64,000 nt of DNA from Sepiola atlantica (lineage: Eukaryota > Mollusca > Cephalopoda > Sepiida > Sepiolidae), in the NCBI GenBank assembly GCA_963556195.1, contig OY744520.1:155212607-155276606 (forward strand), written 5' to 3'. Positions 48,225 to 59,040 of this stretch are shown here, piece after piece. Position 1 is the stretch's first letter. Each line of letters starts with the position of its first letter. The notes beneath the pieces were generated by a model, which had not been told where the DNA came from, ran no database searches, and worked only from the letters and a program-made list of their open reading frames with translations. The position numbers were made by a program, and so were the translations under genes.

Positions 48225-48362
48225 TATCGGGCGGGTAGACTAAGACATTGGAATTTCAGTTTGAAACTTGTATTCTTGGATTCGAGTCCGGCGACCGGTA
48301 TTAATAAACATCTCTACACTGACGATTCCCAAAAGTATGAAACGTATACTTATGTAGATTAA

Positions 48363-48365
<3 letters not shown>
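48225..48365 (+). mobile_element. tRNA-derived SINE, copy 3
   Basis: Best preserved head: A-box-like 'gggtagactaagacattgg' and B box 'ggattcgagtcc', followed by 'ggcgaccggtattaataa' and the common tail. The tail ends directly in a (TA)n tract, as if TA were the 3' terminal repeat. Confidence 0.75.

Positions 48366-48442
<77 letters not shown>
48366..48442. repeat. (TA)n microsatellite
   Basis: 77 bp of TA at the SINE 3' end. Confidence 0.97.
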
Positions 48443-48446
<4 letters not shown>

Positions 48447-49190
48447 TTAAAAGATTTTTCCCTGCATCTTTTGGAAGTATAGGAAAATAACCACATGCAT
48501 CACGGACTACTCATGGTAACTTAGCACTATATAACGCTTATTCACTCAAACGTGTTTTAGTATATTTGTTATTACTTTACTCCAGCTAAAACTAAATACT
48601 ACTATTAGCCCACTATATTCGACTCTCCTCAAACCATACTACATATAGGTGGCAGCAAATCTCCCCTAACTATTAAGTAATACCCCCACCGACACCGGGA
48701 ATTAATAAGCAACGTGTACTTTTCAAAAGATATCCGTTATTATTTCAACATAATACAAAACATTACACACATATTTTATGGGCGCTACCGCCTATTTCGC
48801 TAAATTTCGAGAATATCGGATCACGTTAATTCTACTTATTACATATATATATTTATAGCCATTTCGTTTTGTAGAATGCAATTAACGAACACAGTTCGTT
48901 GCAGTATTTCTTCATTCAACATGACGGCTACAGTTTCTTCAACGACTCGACTTTCGAATTTATTTACTATAGAACAAGTTACTCGACATCTTATGAAGTG
49001 TACATGTTCTAATTCCGCAACAGACGCATAATATTCAAAAATGGGGAAGAAATATCGATTAATGAGTGTGGAAATGACCTCAAACGTGTGACTGGTGGAC
49101 CGTACATTCGGTCGATTTACGGCAGATCGCACGATTACACAGACGCCAGCTACGTATTGGCTTCGTTTAAATGACCTATCTTATCGTAAA
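48443..49190. other. unique stretch with an unassigned minus-strand frame
   Basis: A 97-codon frame at 49132-48839 (minus) has balanced amino acid composition ('HTFEVISTLINRYFFPIF' and so on), but I recognise no domain. It could be a chance frame or a mobile-element piece. Confidence 0.25.
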
Positions 49191-49194
49191 TGTT

Positions 49195-49275
49195 ATACTC
49201 GCTTCCGTGGACAGAAGGTTAACAGCGTAGATCTAAAACTGAGAGTTTTATAGTTCTATCCCAGTCGTCCCACAC
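49195..49275 (+). mobile_element. tRNA-like SINE head
   Basis: 'ccgtggacagaaggttaaca' (A-box region) and 'tagttctatccca' (B box) lie at tRNA-like spacing. No cloverleaf-competent acceptor stem. Confidence 0.45.
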
Positions 49276-49449
49276 AAGTGCTTTTTTAGTTTCATCGTTA
49301 AACTTCTGTCTACAAGAGAGGAAGTAGGGGAGAAGACTACGTGCCGGATTTCTTATGATACTATTTTCTGTAGTCATTTAAAAAGTAATCAATGTAATAT
49401 GTAGTAATTTAAGTACTGTGAATAAAATTATGATGTGACTGATTAGGGT

Positions 49450-49472
49450 GCATATATATATGTATATATATA
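49450..49472. repeat. short (TA)n tract
   Basis: About 23 bp of TA with a TG. Confidence 0.85.
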
Positions 49473-49744
49473 CGAACACGTTGCCATTTATTCTGTCTAA
49501 GTAAACGAAAGTTCAGTTTAATTTTGATACTAACACACATTACCCTTATGATTTTTCTAAATCAAAATTAGAAGAAGAAATAAAAATTAGTACTAATACA
49601 TTGTCGAATTATGCTACACTCTAGATGTGATTAGGTCAGCCATCAAAAGGTAATAGTTATTTTTTTCTTAAATAATACGGTGACAGAATATTTATATTCT
49701 TTTACTTTGCTTAAGTAAAGTAATTGAGAAGTCCGCCACGCAAA

Positions 49745-50400
49745 TTAGCTCAGCTGTGAAGGATTGCTATTTTGCTTTAAACGTGCGTGTTGTGTTCTGT
49801 ACAAACCTGTTTACGCCCTCTTAAAAAGACCTACTAACCTCTACCACCACAACAATCGTTTGATTTATCATTTTCCATGTCGTTGCAGTGCCAATTACGT
49901 TGTTAGGACGACGTTGAGATTTGACAAAAGAGTACAGCAACACATCCCTTGTAAAATTCGAATTCGAACCCTCCGGTCAACAGATGTTCTAAATATTACG
50001 TGTCTTCTATAACCGACTATTTGTTCAAAATCCCGTCGTGTGCAACGAACTTCAGCATTGACTCATTTACATTATTGAGTCGTGCTCATCCATTTTTTAA
50101 CTTAATATATTGGAAACTATCCACGTACGTCTGTAATGGCCTTTCCTTTGTTAACAGAAGGAGTGCCTATTGGTGTTGAATGTGATTAGTTTCTATTACA
50201 CATCCCTCGTTGAAAATAATATAACGCTTATTTTGTTTCAAATATACACTTACTCTTTTATTTTCTCAACATTCTACTTTTAAAATTCTACAATACAGCT
50301 CTCCTTAAGTGTGGGCGAAACCGGTCGGCTGTCATATCTCTTCTCTCGTATTTTTAATCATAAATGATAAAACATTTCTTCCCTTCGTAATTGCCCAAAT
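49745..50400 (+). mobile_element. Penelope-like element copy A: GIY-YIG endonuclease and 3' region
   Basis: The frame at 49764-50012 includes 'NRLIYHFPCRCSANYVVRTT' then 'RFDKRVQQHIPCKIR', the GIY-YIG endonuclease of Penelope-like elements (normally NVIYxFxCxCxxxYVGRTTxRLxxRIxQHxPxxIR). The motif's YVG reads YVV, so the key glycine is lost. C-terminal segments 'FSIDSFTLLSRAHPFFNL' and a LCRQKEF-like region continue in other frames to about 50150, followed by about 250 bp of 3' sequence. 49925-50400 is repeated at 51503-51977. A 'ttagctcagctg' A-box-like site at 49747 may be an older SINE piece. The RT domain is absent from this copy. Confidence 0.75.
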
Positions 50401-50620
50401 AAAATTATGTATCCCACAGAAAATCATAAAATATCTTAAGACTAGGTACAACCTAAGTTTAATCATGAAATTTAACTCTATCATTTTGTATTTAGGTATA
50501 CGCAAGAAAATATCACATTTCTACATTCTTGTGTAAGTAATAATGCTTTCTCTCTATTCATTTTATTTAAAATAAAAAGCGTTTTTACATCCTTGTCATA
50601 GAATAGATAATGCAGTTATC
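50401..50620. other. spacer between the two Penelope-like copies
   Basis: AT-rich; may still be 3' or 5' non-coding sequence of the elements. Confidence 0.4.
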
Positions 50621-51975
50621 TACAATTTTTTGGATAAATTAAATCGCAAAAAGTTTAAGACCATTCTTGTCCAACTATGCTGGGAATCGCTGAGCATTCT
50701 TCCATGCTGTGATAAAATTTGTTTCTCACGGTATGTTGGAATTATACATGAACGTAGCTGAGAAGTACTAGAGATTCAATTCAAAAATAAGTTGCAACAC
50801 TTAATATATAAGTAATTTGTTTGTTCCACAAACTCAGAGGTTGACAAAAACGTTCTAAAGCTATCCTCTCATAGGTTGTTTCCTGCGGAACTTAGAATAA
50901 TCGATCATAAGTGTTAATCTTGTATTCCACCATAGAGTGTTAAACGTGAAGAGGTATTTTCAGAATTTGAAATTCTAAATTCTCATGCAGTGAGATTTCC
51001 ACCTATTTCTGAGACGAAAGTAAAGGACTTTAAAGCTACATTGAATGACCTTGCTTACAGCTATGCGAGTACACAAGTATCCCATTACCAGTTTAAATGG
51101 CAGAAGGAAAACTTTTCTGACATTAAAACTTTACAAAAAAGTAGGCCCTCTGGTAATAAGCAGACGGGGCAAAGGTTCAGGGGTGTAGTGTTAAACCATC
51201 AAGATTACGTTGACAAAGTAATTGTTATCTTGAATATTACGGGAATGTCCTGTCAGCACCCGTGATGAAACAACTTCCTTTGAAATCGAAAAATAAAATT
51301 TGTTGAATTGTTTAAAAGCGGTTTACTCCGTTCTGATATAGCTAGTGAGATTAGACCCTCCGACTCTAGACGTTCACGCTTATATGAATTACCCAAAACG
51401 CACAAAGCAGATGTCTAATGAATAGTTATTATCTCTATGGTAGGGCCATCACAACATAAGTTCCAAAATAGATATTTGGTATTTTACTACCAGTATACAC
51501 TAGAGTACAGCAACACATGGCTAGTAAAATTAGGAATTAAACTTTCCGGCCAAGCGACGTTCTAAAAAATACATACGGTTCTTCTGTAACTGACCATACA
51601 ATTAAAAACTCGTTGTAGGCAACGCTCTTCAGCATTGACTCATTTACCATCTTAAGTCGTACTCACTCTATTATCCAACTTAAAATCTTGCAGACTATAT
51701 ACGTACGTTTCAAACTGCCTTACCTCTGTAAACAGAAAGTGTGTCAATTAGGGTTTTGTCTGATTAGTCTCTAAAATATATACCCCATTGTAAATAACAC
51801 AACGCCGTCTTTGTTTTACATATATACTTTCCTTTTTTTAGTTTCTCCACCCCCCCCCTTTAAATAGCCCACGATACAGCTCTCGTGAAGTGTAGGCGAA
51901 ACCGGTGGCTTGCATATTTGTTCACGCGCGTCTTTAAATCATAAAAGATTAAACATGTCTTGCCGTCGTAATTGC

Positions 51976-51977
<2 letters not shown>
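50620..51977 (+). mobile_element. Penelope-like element copy B: N-terminal reverse transcriptase region fused by deletion to GIY-YIG C-terminus and 3' region
   Basis: 50940-51265 stays open through 'VKREEVFSEFEILNSH', 'ATLNDLAYSYAST' and 'GVVLNHQDYVDKV' (family: KREExFxEFExL..., LxxLAxxYxxT, GVVxxxxxDYxxK), the segment that precedes the Penelope RT fingers. In the same frame as a later stretch, 51371-51415 gives 'RSRLYELPKTHKADV', and about 51440-51470 'MVGPSQHKFQN' (family: RLYGLPKTHKxxxPLRPILSMxGSxxH). At about 51500 the sequence jumps to the end of the GIY-YIG domain ('RVQQHMASKIR') and the 3' region shared with copy A, so the RT catalytic core (palm, YADD-type motif) and most of the endonuclease are deleted. 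Several stops and shifts. Dead copy in the same orientation as copy A. Confidence 0.8.
51503..51977 (+). repeat. ~470-bp direct repeat of 49925-50400 (Penelope 3' region)
   Basis: Collinear blocks: 'agagtacagcaacacat', 'ttcagcattgactcattta', 'cgaaaccggt', 'ttaaatcataaa.gat.aaac' and 'cgtcgtaattgc'. It ends immediately before a (TA)n tract, whereas copy A is followed by single-copy DNA. Confidence 0.85.
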
Positions 51978-51979
<2 letters not shown>

Positions 51980-52044
<65 letters not shown>

Positions 52045-52098
52045 GTAGAGGGTAGGTTGGTGCTAACAGGAAAACTTAATATTTAAAGAAGTGGAGCT

Positions 52099-52168
<70 letters not shown>

Positions 52169-52222
52169 AGCTCCACTTCTTTAAATATTAAGTTTTCCTG
52201 TTAGCACCAACCTACCCTCTAC

Positions 52223-52268
<46 letters not shown>
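51980..52268. repeat. perfect 59-bp inverted repeat embedded in three (TA)n tracts
   Basis: Arms 52041-52099 and 52168-52226 are exact reverse complements over all 59 bases. The loop (52100-52167) is almost entirely (TA)n, and (TA)n also flanks both sides (51980-52040 and 52227-52268). Because TA is itself self-complementary, the whole ~290 bp can form one extended stem. The absence of any mismatch implies recent origin, ongoing correction, or an assembly artefact. Confidence 0.95.
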
Positions 52269-52269
<1 letters not shown>

Positions 52270-52271
<2 letters not shown>

Positions 52272-54015
52272 TACAAAAAATGTTACCCGTAGAGTCCTCA
52301 ATTGAACGTTGTTAAGATTGTTTGAATTGGGAAAAATAAGTTTGCAAGCAGTGTTAGGAAAAAAATTAAATATACATATATCTCGTATTCTCTTCATGTT
52401 ACTGCTTCCTTTCATTAAATGGTACGTTTTAATTGTGGTAAATGTCTTGATTGTTTTTAAAGAACTGTACCAATCTTTTTATTGTTTCATATATTACCTT
52501 CGACTGTTAATAATCAGAAATTGAAAGAGAGGCTGACGAATTGATAACGTATGAAATAATAGAAGGAGGATGAAAAACATGCTCTCAAAGTAAGAATCTT
52601 AGTAAGAGATAGATCACTCGAAGTCGTATTATTGTATGTATTGTACATAAGTAATATTTGATTAATCTAGCTTCACTATAATAATAGACATATATTTTAT
52701 AGATCATATAAATGAAGTCAAATTAGTACTAAATTCTACATAAACATCTGTCACGTCGTTCACTTTAACTCTAAATTGTCCCGTGTCATCAAATAAATTG
52801 CTCATGTCAATCGATTTAAGTATGTAGTTTGGTTCAATATTTCAGGTTTTATCTCGACACATTATGACAAAGTTTTAACCACTTTCATTAACATTTACTA
52901 CAACCGATACCATTACACAAGGGGGCTATTCTGTTAACTACAAACTGTCGCTTCACCGGTCCTAACTCTACATATGTGCACAATAGTTATAGTTTATCAT
53001 AGTTTCTCATTAACAGATACAAGTTAAAAATTTGTTCAAAAAATTCTATTACTATTGGTTCACTACTTATGAAAATCAAGAGCCACTCCACGATAAGCGC
53101 TAATGAAATGAAATAATTCTTAACCGCAATGGAGGTACCACAATTAATAGAATGAACTAGGTTACTTATGGGACCACCTTTATATTTGTTGAGATTGGAT
53201 TTAAATACGGCTGTTTTGATCTTTAGTGATGCAGTAATGTGTTCCATAGATAGATAGCTCTTTAACATTCTGCCTCACGCTAAGCACATAGTTAGGGAAA
53301 GGGATGTTTTATCTATTGTGGTTGAAGAACTTTCTGTTTTAGATGTATTACGTAGATGAACCAAAGATTTGAGCTCAGTTTAGGAACGTGTATGGAAATA
53401 ACGAGAAAGTCGAGAGACACAAGCAACGTATATTCTCTAAGAAAAGGGCTGATAGGAAAGTATGTTCTCAGAAGCACTTCCCCAGATGTTACAGAAGTAC
53501 CCAGTCGTATCAGTCTCACATAGGTAAATAATTGGATTTGGAGTCAGGTAATTTATAAATAGTAAATGCACGTTAACTAATTTAAGTGTTAAGCCAGTAC
53601 TCTGATATTATCAAAACAAGGAAGTTTCTATGAGTAGATATATATTTCCTTCAAATAGGGTAAAAGAAGCACCCAGTGGTTGATGGTGGGTGAAGAGAAG
53701 CTTGGTTTTAGATTCGTTAAATGTAACAAGCCACTTTGTCCCCATTGCAGCAAATGCGTCAGATACGAAAAGAGTGAATAATCGAGATTTTGATTAGTAG
53801 CGCTTTTCGAGGCTTTGTAGCATTTGAAACGTGTGTCTCCTGCGTATATTTAACAAATTACCTCAATGTATTATTTGTCAGAGCTTTAATAGAGACCAGG
53901 AAGGTCATTGACCGCAGAATACATCTTCTTATATCAAATGTATATCTTATTTATTTTGAATTAATACACATGCAACCCACATACTATCAATATATAAAAC
54001 ATTTCAATATTTTTA
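52270..54015. other. AT-rich stretch, nothing recognised
   Basis: Several 60-90 codon frames on both strands (for example 53268-52987 minus) without motifs. No repeat seen. Confidence 0.4.
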
Positions 54016-54018
54016 CGC

Positions 54019-54436
54019 CTACGTTTATATTCCGTGAAAAATGCCAGTATACTGAAATCATATGCCCTTAATAGAGTTAAGATGAAAATTCATATACACT
54101 AAATGTACAAAAGCAAGGAAATTCCTAAATTTTTACACTGTTATTGTCATTAAGGGTATGCGAGCACAACAGGGGTATATATTTTACTGGTAGACATTTT
54201 TCTTCAGCGCACCACACACACTTCCTCCACTGATGCATAGAGATTTATACTGTAGTGATGTGATAATGAAATGATTTGGTTGATATGTAGTCATACCCTT
54301 AATGACAATAAAAGTGTAAACATTTGGGAATTTCCTTGCTTTTGTACATTTAGTGTATATTAATTTTAGCTCTTAACCTTATTGAGGGCATATGATTTCA
54401 GTATACTGGCATTTTTCATGGAATGTAACTACTTTT
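54019..54436. repeat. fold-back element with ~145-bp arms
   Basis: Arms 54019-54160 and 54292-54436 are imperfect inverted repeats. Long matched blocks include 'gccagtatactgaaatcata', 'tacactaaatgtacaaaagc' and 'attgtcattaagggtatg'. The spacer (54161-54291) is unique. Divergence of the arms (several substitutions) indicates an old hairpin-type element. No coding capacity. Confidence 0.9.
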
Positions 54437-55200
54437 GTAAAGGCTATGGCTCAATACAATGCCTACTCATAACTGATATAGTTGGTAGTTTGACTAATCA
54501 AGGTATATGGTAAACTGAAATTAAAATGCCATCAAGTAGACACTAGAACTTCTATCTTTGCCAAAAATCAGCGGAATCAATCAAATGGTCGATAAGATAC
54601 AGGGTGGCATATACGTACCTACGTACGGACGTACGTACACACGCATTACATGATTTCATGATTGAACTTTCTGGATCTCTGGGTGGCCTTGACTAATGAT
54701 GCTGAAATTCTACAAACTTATACAACATATCAAATAAAGATTTTCTGCTAAGTTTGAATTACTTTTGGTTTTTGAGTTATGATTGATCAACGAAATGAGA
54801 TTTCCAGCATAGACCATTCTTGAAGTCTATTAAGGGATAGAGCGCTCTCGCGCCTCTCTTGATTATACATTTTAGTGCTCAATCTGATCTAACAAATATT
54901 TGACCGATTTGAGATTACGAATTAAACAAAATACACGTATTCCATTTCTTTCCTGTAATAACTGATGTTTAACATTAAATGACTGCACTAAATAATTAGA
55001 ACCATGATAAATTATTAAACACCTAAAAATATATCTTTCATCTGCATTTTTGACATTGCGAATACCTTTTACATGAATAGAACAATAGACAGACAGATAG
55101 ATAATCGCCTATTCTTACGCATTTTATTCTCATTTCCCCTCTCTTTCTAATTTTTCCTCGTTATTTCTCATTCAATATAAGCCTTCATTGACTACTTATT
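54437..55200. other. non-coding stretch with ACGT tetranucleotide run
   Basis: 'tacgtacctacgtacggacg' and continuing to 54640 is a degenerate (ACGT)n run just after an 'agggtgg' sequence. Nothing else is supported. Confidence 0.45.
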
Positions 55201-55204
55201 ATCC

Positions 55205-55280
55205 TGCCAGACAAATAGCCCAGTTTGTGAGAGTTAGACTGTAAACTCGAAAGTCTCTCATTCAATCAAGGGTGTTTTGT
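55205..55280 (+). mobile_element. tRNA-like SINE head
   Basis: 'aaatagcccagtttgtgaga' (A box), then a central 'actgtaaactcgaaagt' and 'tcattcaatcaag' at B-box position. Weak match to the B consensus, so a degenerate SINE rather than a tRNA gene. Confidence 0.45.
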
Positions 55281-56744
55281 TCTTTTTGTCTTACTATTAT
55301 TCGAATATTTGTTGAAATGGAAAATTCAATGGAGTTAATCAAAATAATTTAAAAACTTTAATGCGATAGTGTAAGTACACTTTTTAAATTGGATTTAAAA
55401 TAATTATTTCATTACGAATTAACAAGTATGTATTTCGGTTTATTCGGAAACAAGTCTACCATTTTAATAAATAATCATAGATATAACTTTACGTGACCGT
55501 AACATTACTGTTTGATAAGAAAGTTGAAATAAAAATGCAGTAAGGTAAAATTAATTTTAATATTACAAAATTAAATAAACCAAAATGTATTTCGGCTTAT
55601 TCGTGAACAAGTACGCAATTGTTATCGTTTATAGGAGTTGAAAACTTTTTTTTCATGAAGATCGCTCCGGACCAGGTATAACCTAACTGACGTATAAATA
55701 AATACTACTTCAAGGTTAAAAATATCTAACGATAAGTGCTTGATGGATATATTCCGACCCAGAAAACAGCAATTCTTCCCCCTTTGTCAGAAAGATCGCT
55801 CATTAAATGTAAAGGCGAAAGGACAAAATAAGCAAACCCAAAGTCTACCTTTTACTCTCCTACTACATGACACTTGGAAATTTGAAAGGAATTTAGAAGC
55901 ATTTAAAGTTAACCTTTAAAATCATTTTTTTTAGTAAATACTCCCGGAGACACAGTGTAGGGATATATAGTATACTCAGGTATCTTTTACAATTATCCGC
56001 AGAGTTAAAACGCTCTAAAAAACAAATATACACCAAATAAAGGTAACTGTAGCCGATAAAAGTTATTTTCCAAATTATCTGTGACATTTGTTTGCATTTT
56101 TAAGCTGTTTCAACTGCTATTTATTAGAAATCAATATATTTGTCACACGAACATTCGACAAGAAAAAAATGACGTCTAACGATTATGAGGCTGAGACGCC
56201 ATCTTTTTTTAGTTAAAATCTGTACCCCAAAAAACTAGAGATTTTTTTTACATCTAATGAAAACCCATTTATACACCGTATAATCTATGACGCTTAAAAA
56301 ATCCGTTCTTTGTCGATTATATAAATATGTAATGTATGCGACGTCATAACATACCCATTCGCTTTTATTGTAAAGAATCAATTACGACAAATTCTAAATT
56401 TAAGACGAATTGGTGAAAAAGTAGAGATAGAAGAAATTGAAAAATGACGTAAAATGATTAGATGGAATAAAATGAACCGGTATTTCGATCAAGCTCTAAT
56501 CTCGATACAACTTGGTAAAAATAATTCAAATAGAACCGGGTTGAAGTGTAACGGTGAGACTTTTACGTTGCTGTTATTTAGTGTATTTTTCTTCCGAGCC
56601 GTGAAGGAATTATCTGCTAATTCCTTGTCTTTGGCAAGCGACTAAACTGTCAGTCAAATGACGCGGTCATGTCTGGCTTTCTCGTTTACCATATTTTTTT
56701 GCTTGTTTATTTTGCTGACCAAAGGCGGCGAGTTAAGTGAGGAG

Positions 56745-56745
<1 letters not shown>
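55281..56745. other. AT-rich stretch, nothing recognised
   Basis: No supported feature. Confidence 0.45.

Positions 56746-56748
<3 letters not shown>

Positions 56749-56796
<48 letters not shown>
56749..56796. repeat. (GA)n microsatellite
   Basis: 48 bp of GA. The RE-repeat frame over it is an artefact. Confidence 0.96.
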
Positions 56797-56801
<5 letters not shown>

Positions 56802-57048
56802 AGAGCGAGAACAAGAGACAAATGAAGATGGCTGCTGCTCAGATAGAAGAATGCAGACGTTCCTTGTAGTAAAAAATATAAGATTGCAACTTTCACAAAA
56901 TAATTGCATTAAGATGCTTGAAAACGAGACAATACAGACTTACAGACCAAACCGTTTAATACATATTTATTTACTAGTATATTTACAACCGATATCCATC
57001 TATATATCTATCTCGCACTCTCTCCCTATCTTTCTCTCTCTCTTTCTA

Positions 57049-57049
57049 A

Positions 57050-57122
<73 letters not shown>
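57049..57122. repeat. (TA)n microsatellite
   Basis: About 73 bp of TA with one CA, preceded by a (CT)-rich run. Confidence 0.96.
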
Positions 57123-57124
<2 letters not shown>

Positions 57125-57126
<2 letters not shown>

Positions 57127-57413
57127 TATAATTGAGTTAAATAACAAGCAGTACTAATAGCTTCATGCGAGAACCAACACAGTTTGTTGTTGTAAGATCA
57201 CTTTCACTGCTTGTGTAAAATACCCGCTGACTCGGTATTTTCAAAGTTAAATTCCTCCTTCATTATTAGCTTATTCACTGTGGCCAACGAGGGAACGCTC
57301 TTGACTGCGAATTAGTGGTGATTTGTGATCGGAATTAACTTTCATGCACTGAAGATTGCGTTAGCATGAAACATCGATGTCTGTAGGTAATAAATAATTA
57401 ATATTTATTTATA

Positions 57414-57419
<6 letters not shown>
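57125..57419 (+). repeat. probable retroelement 3' tail between two TA tracts
   Basis: Ends with 'actgaagattgcgttagcat' then 'gaaacatcgatgtctgtag', a form I associate with 3' regions of dispersed cephalopod repeats (memory only). Bounded by (TA)n on both sides. No open frame. Confidence 0.35.

Positions 57420-57464
<45 letters not shown>
57420..57464. repeat. (TA)n microsatellite
   Basis: 45 bp of TA. Confidence 0.96.
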
Positions 57465-57465
<1 letters not shown>

Positions 57466-58960
57466 CAAAAATGTATGTGTCTGTGAAAATCCGATTTTTA
57501 CTCATTCGTCAATGGTCGATTGCAGAGGAAAACTAATGTTTCATTTTATATTTTCAATCGGCAGATTACTACAGATGTTTAGACTGCTGCCTAATAATTT
57601 AACTTTTCTGCTTTCTATTATAATAATATTATATATAAAGTAAAGACAATGTTACCTCTATTACATTTATTATTATAGCTGTAGAACCAAAACCTTCATA
57701 CGCTAATCTGTTCTGTCACCCACTTAGGCTTATTCCTGGTGAGTGTGTTCAGACAATTTGCGTTCGTTTCGTTGACTTTAAAAATTGTTTACATTGTTCC
57801 GGCTTAGCAACTTCTTCTGACACAGCAATCCACCGCGTAAATCGAAGGTATTTTCACTCTAACGCAAACACTTACTCCCGCAGCCACCTATTTCCCTGGA
57901 ACTGTATTTGATACGTTGATTGCTTGGTCCTAACATCATTAGTATTTCATACGTTCGTTCTTTCTATTTTCTATAAGCTACACTAGATTTTCGAAAAAAT
58001 ACAGGACGCTTTAAACAAATATTTTTCTTCTTTCGTATTATATAATGATGGGATACATGAATAGCAGTGTCACATTAGAAAAAAACAGAGCGATTTTAGA
58101 AGTCGATACTCTCATACTTTTAACTATTCTTTTATTTTTTTGTTACATTTTCATAAACATTTCTCACATCATACTATCCACATACTAACACACATTCATT
58201 CCGGGTTACACCGAGTTTATAAATCATTTGTTTTTATTTCTATTTTTCAGTTTAAGTTCTCGATTTTCGATTGTTCACGGGTAAATACGGTCGAAAACAT
58301 TTTCAAAACAAGCGATCGTCAGAATATAATTTTCGAAAAATCCCTAAACTAAGGAACATGGATGCTATTTTTAAAATTTTATTCGCTCCTTTTAACTATT
58401 AGTCTTTTCTTATTGGATTCTTTTTCACATTTCAAACATCAGATGATTCATATATACAAAATTAATTCTCTGATCAAATTATTTATTTACATTTATGTTT
58501 TTCATCTTTGTTTCTGGATGCTCACCTATTTATGCGTTACATAGTTTCAATAATAAACGAGCGTCGAAATATTATTTCTTCCTTTCTTTTATTTTTACCT
58601 TTTTTTAAATTTTAACATTTGCTATGTTCTACTGTCATTTTAAAACCTTTATATATTGCGAAAGTATCTTTTGTTTTTAAGTTTTGCGATTGCGAAGTTT
58701 AATGACTTTTTTACTGTTTATTTTTTTAAATGAAATCAAATCACATAGGCTTCGAAATTCTTTTAATGACTATTGCTATTAAAAAAGACAACAATACAAG
58801 CGTAATCACGCTAATATTCCGAAAAAAAGATGAAGAATATAAATATAAATAGTTAATTCATGTACGCGACGTAAACCGCGAATTATATTTTTGTAGGTAT
58901 ATGAATCATATTATGTTAAAAATACGAACGAAAATAAAAGAATAAGAACAAAGTCAGACG
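57465..58960. other. T-rich stretch, old repeat match at 57800-58010
   Basis: 57800-58010 shares short collinear blocks with 1640-1830. Frames at 58140-58544 are T-driven and motif-free. Confidence 0.35.
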
Positions 58961-58964
58961 TTAA

Positions 58965-59040
58965 ATTGGCCGAAACGTTGTAAATATGATAACAAAGATG
59001 ACAATCGTAGTACTTATAATCCAAATAATCAGAAAAAAAA
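58965..59040 (+). repeat. dispersed repeat tail matching 24964-25030
   Basis: 'ggccgaaacgttgtaaatat' to 'ataatccaaataatcag' aligns with the right arm at 24964-25030. Here the inverted partner is not obvious. Confidence 0.45.
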
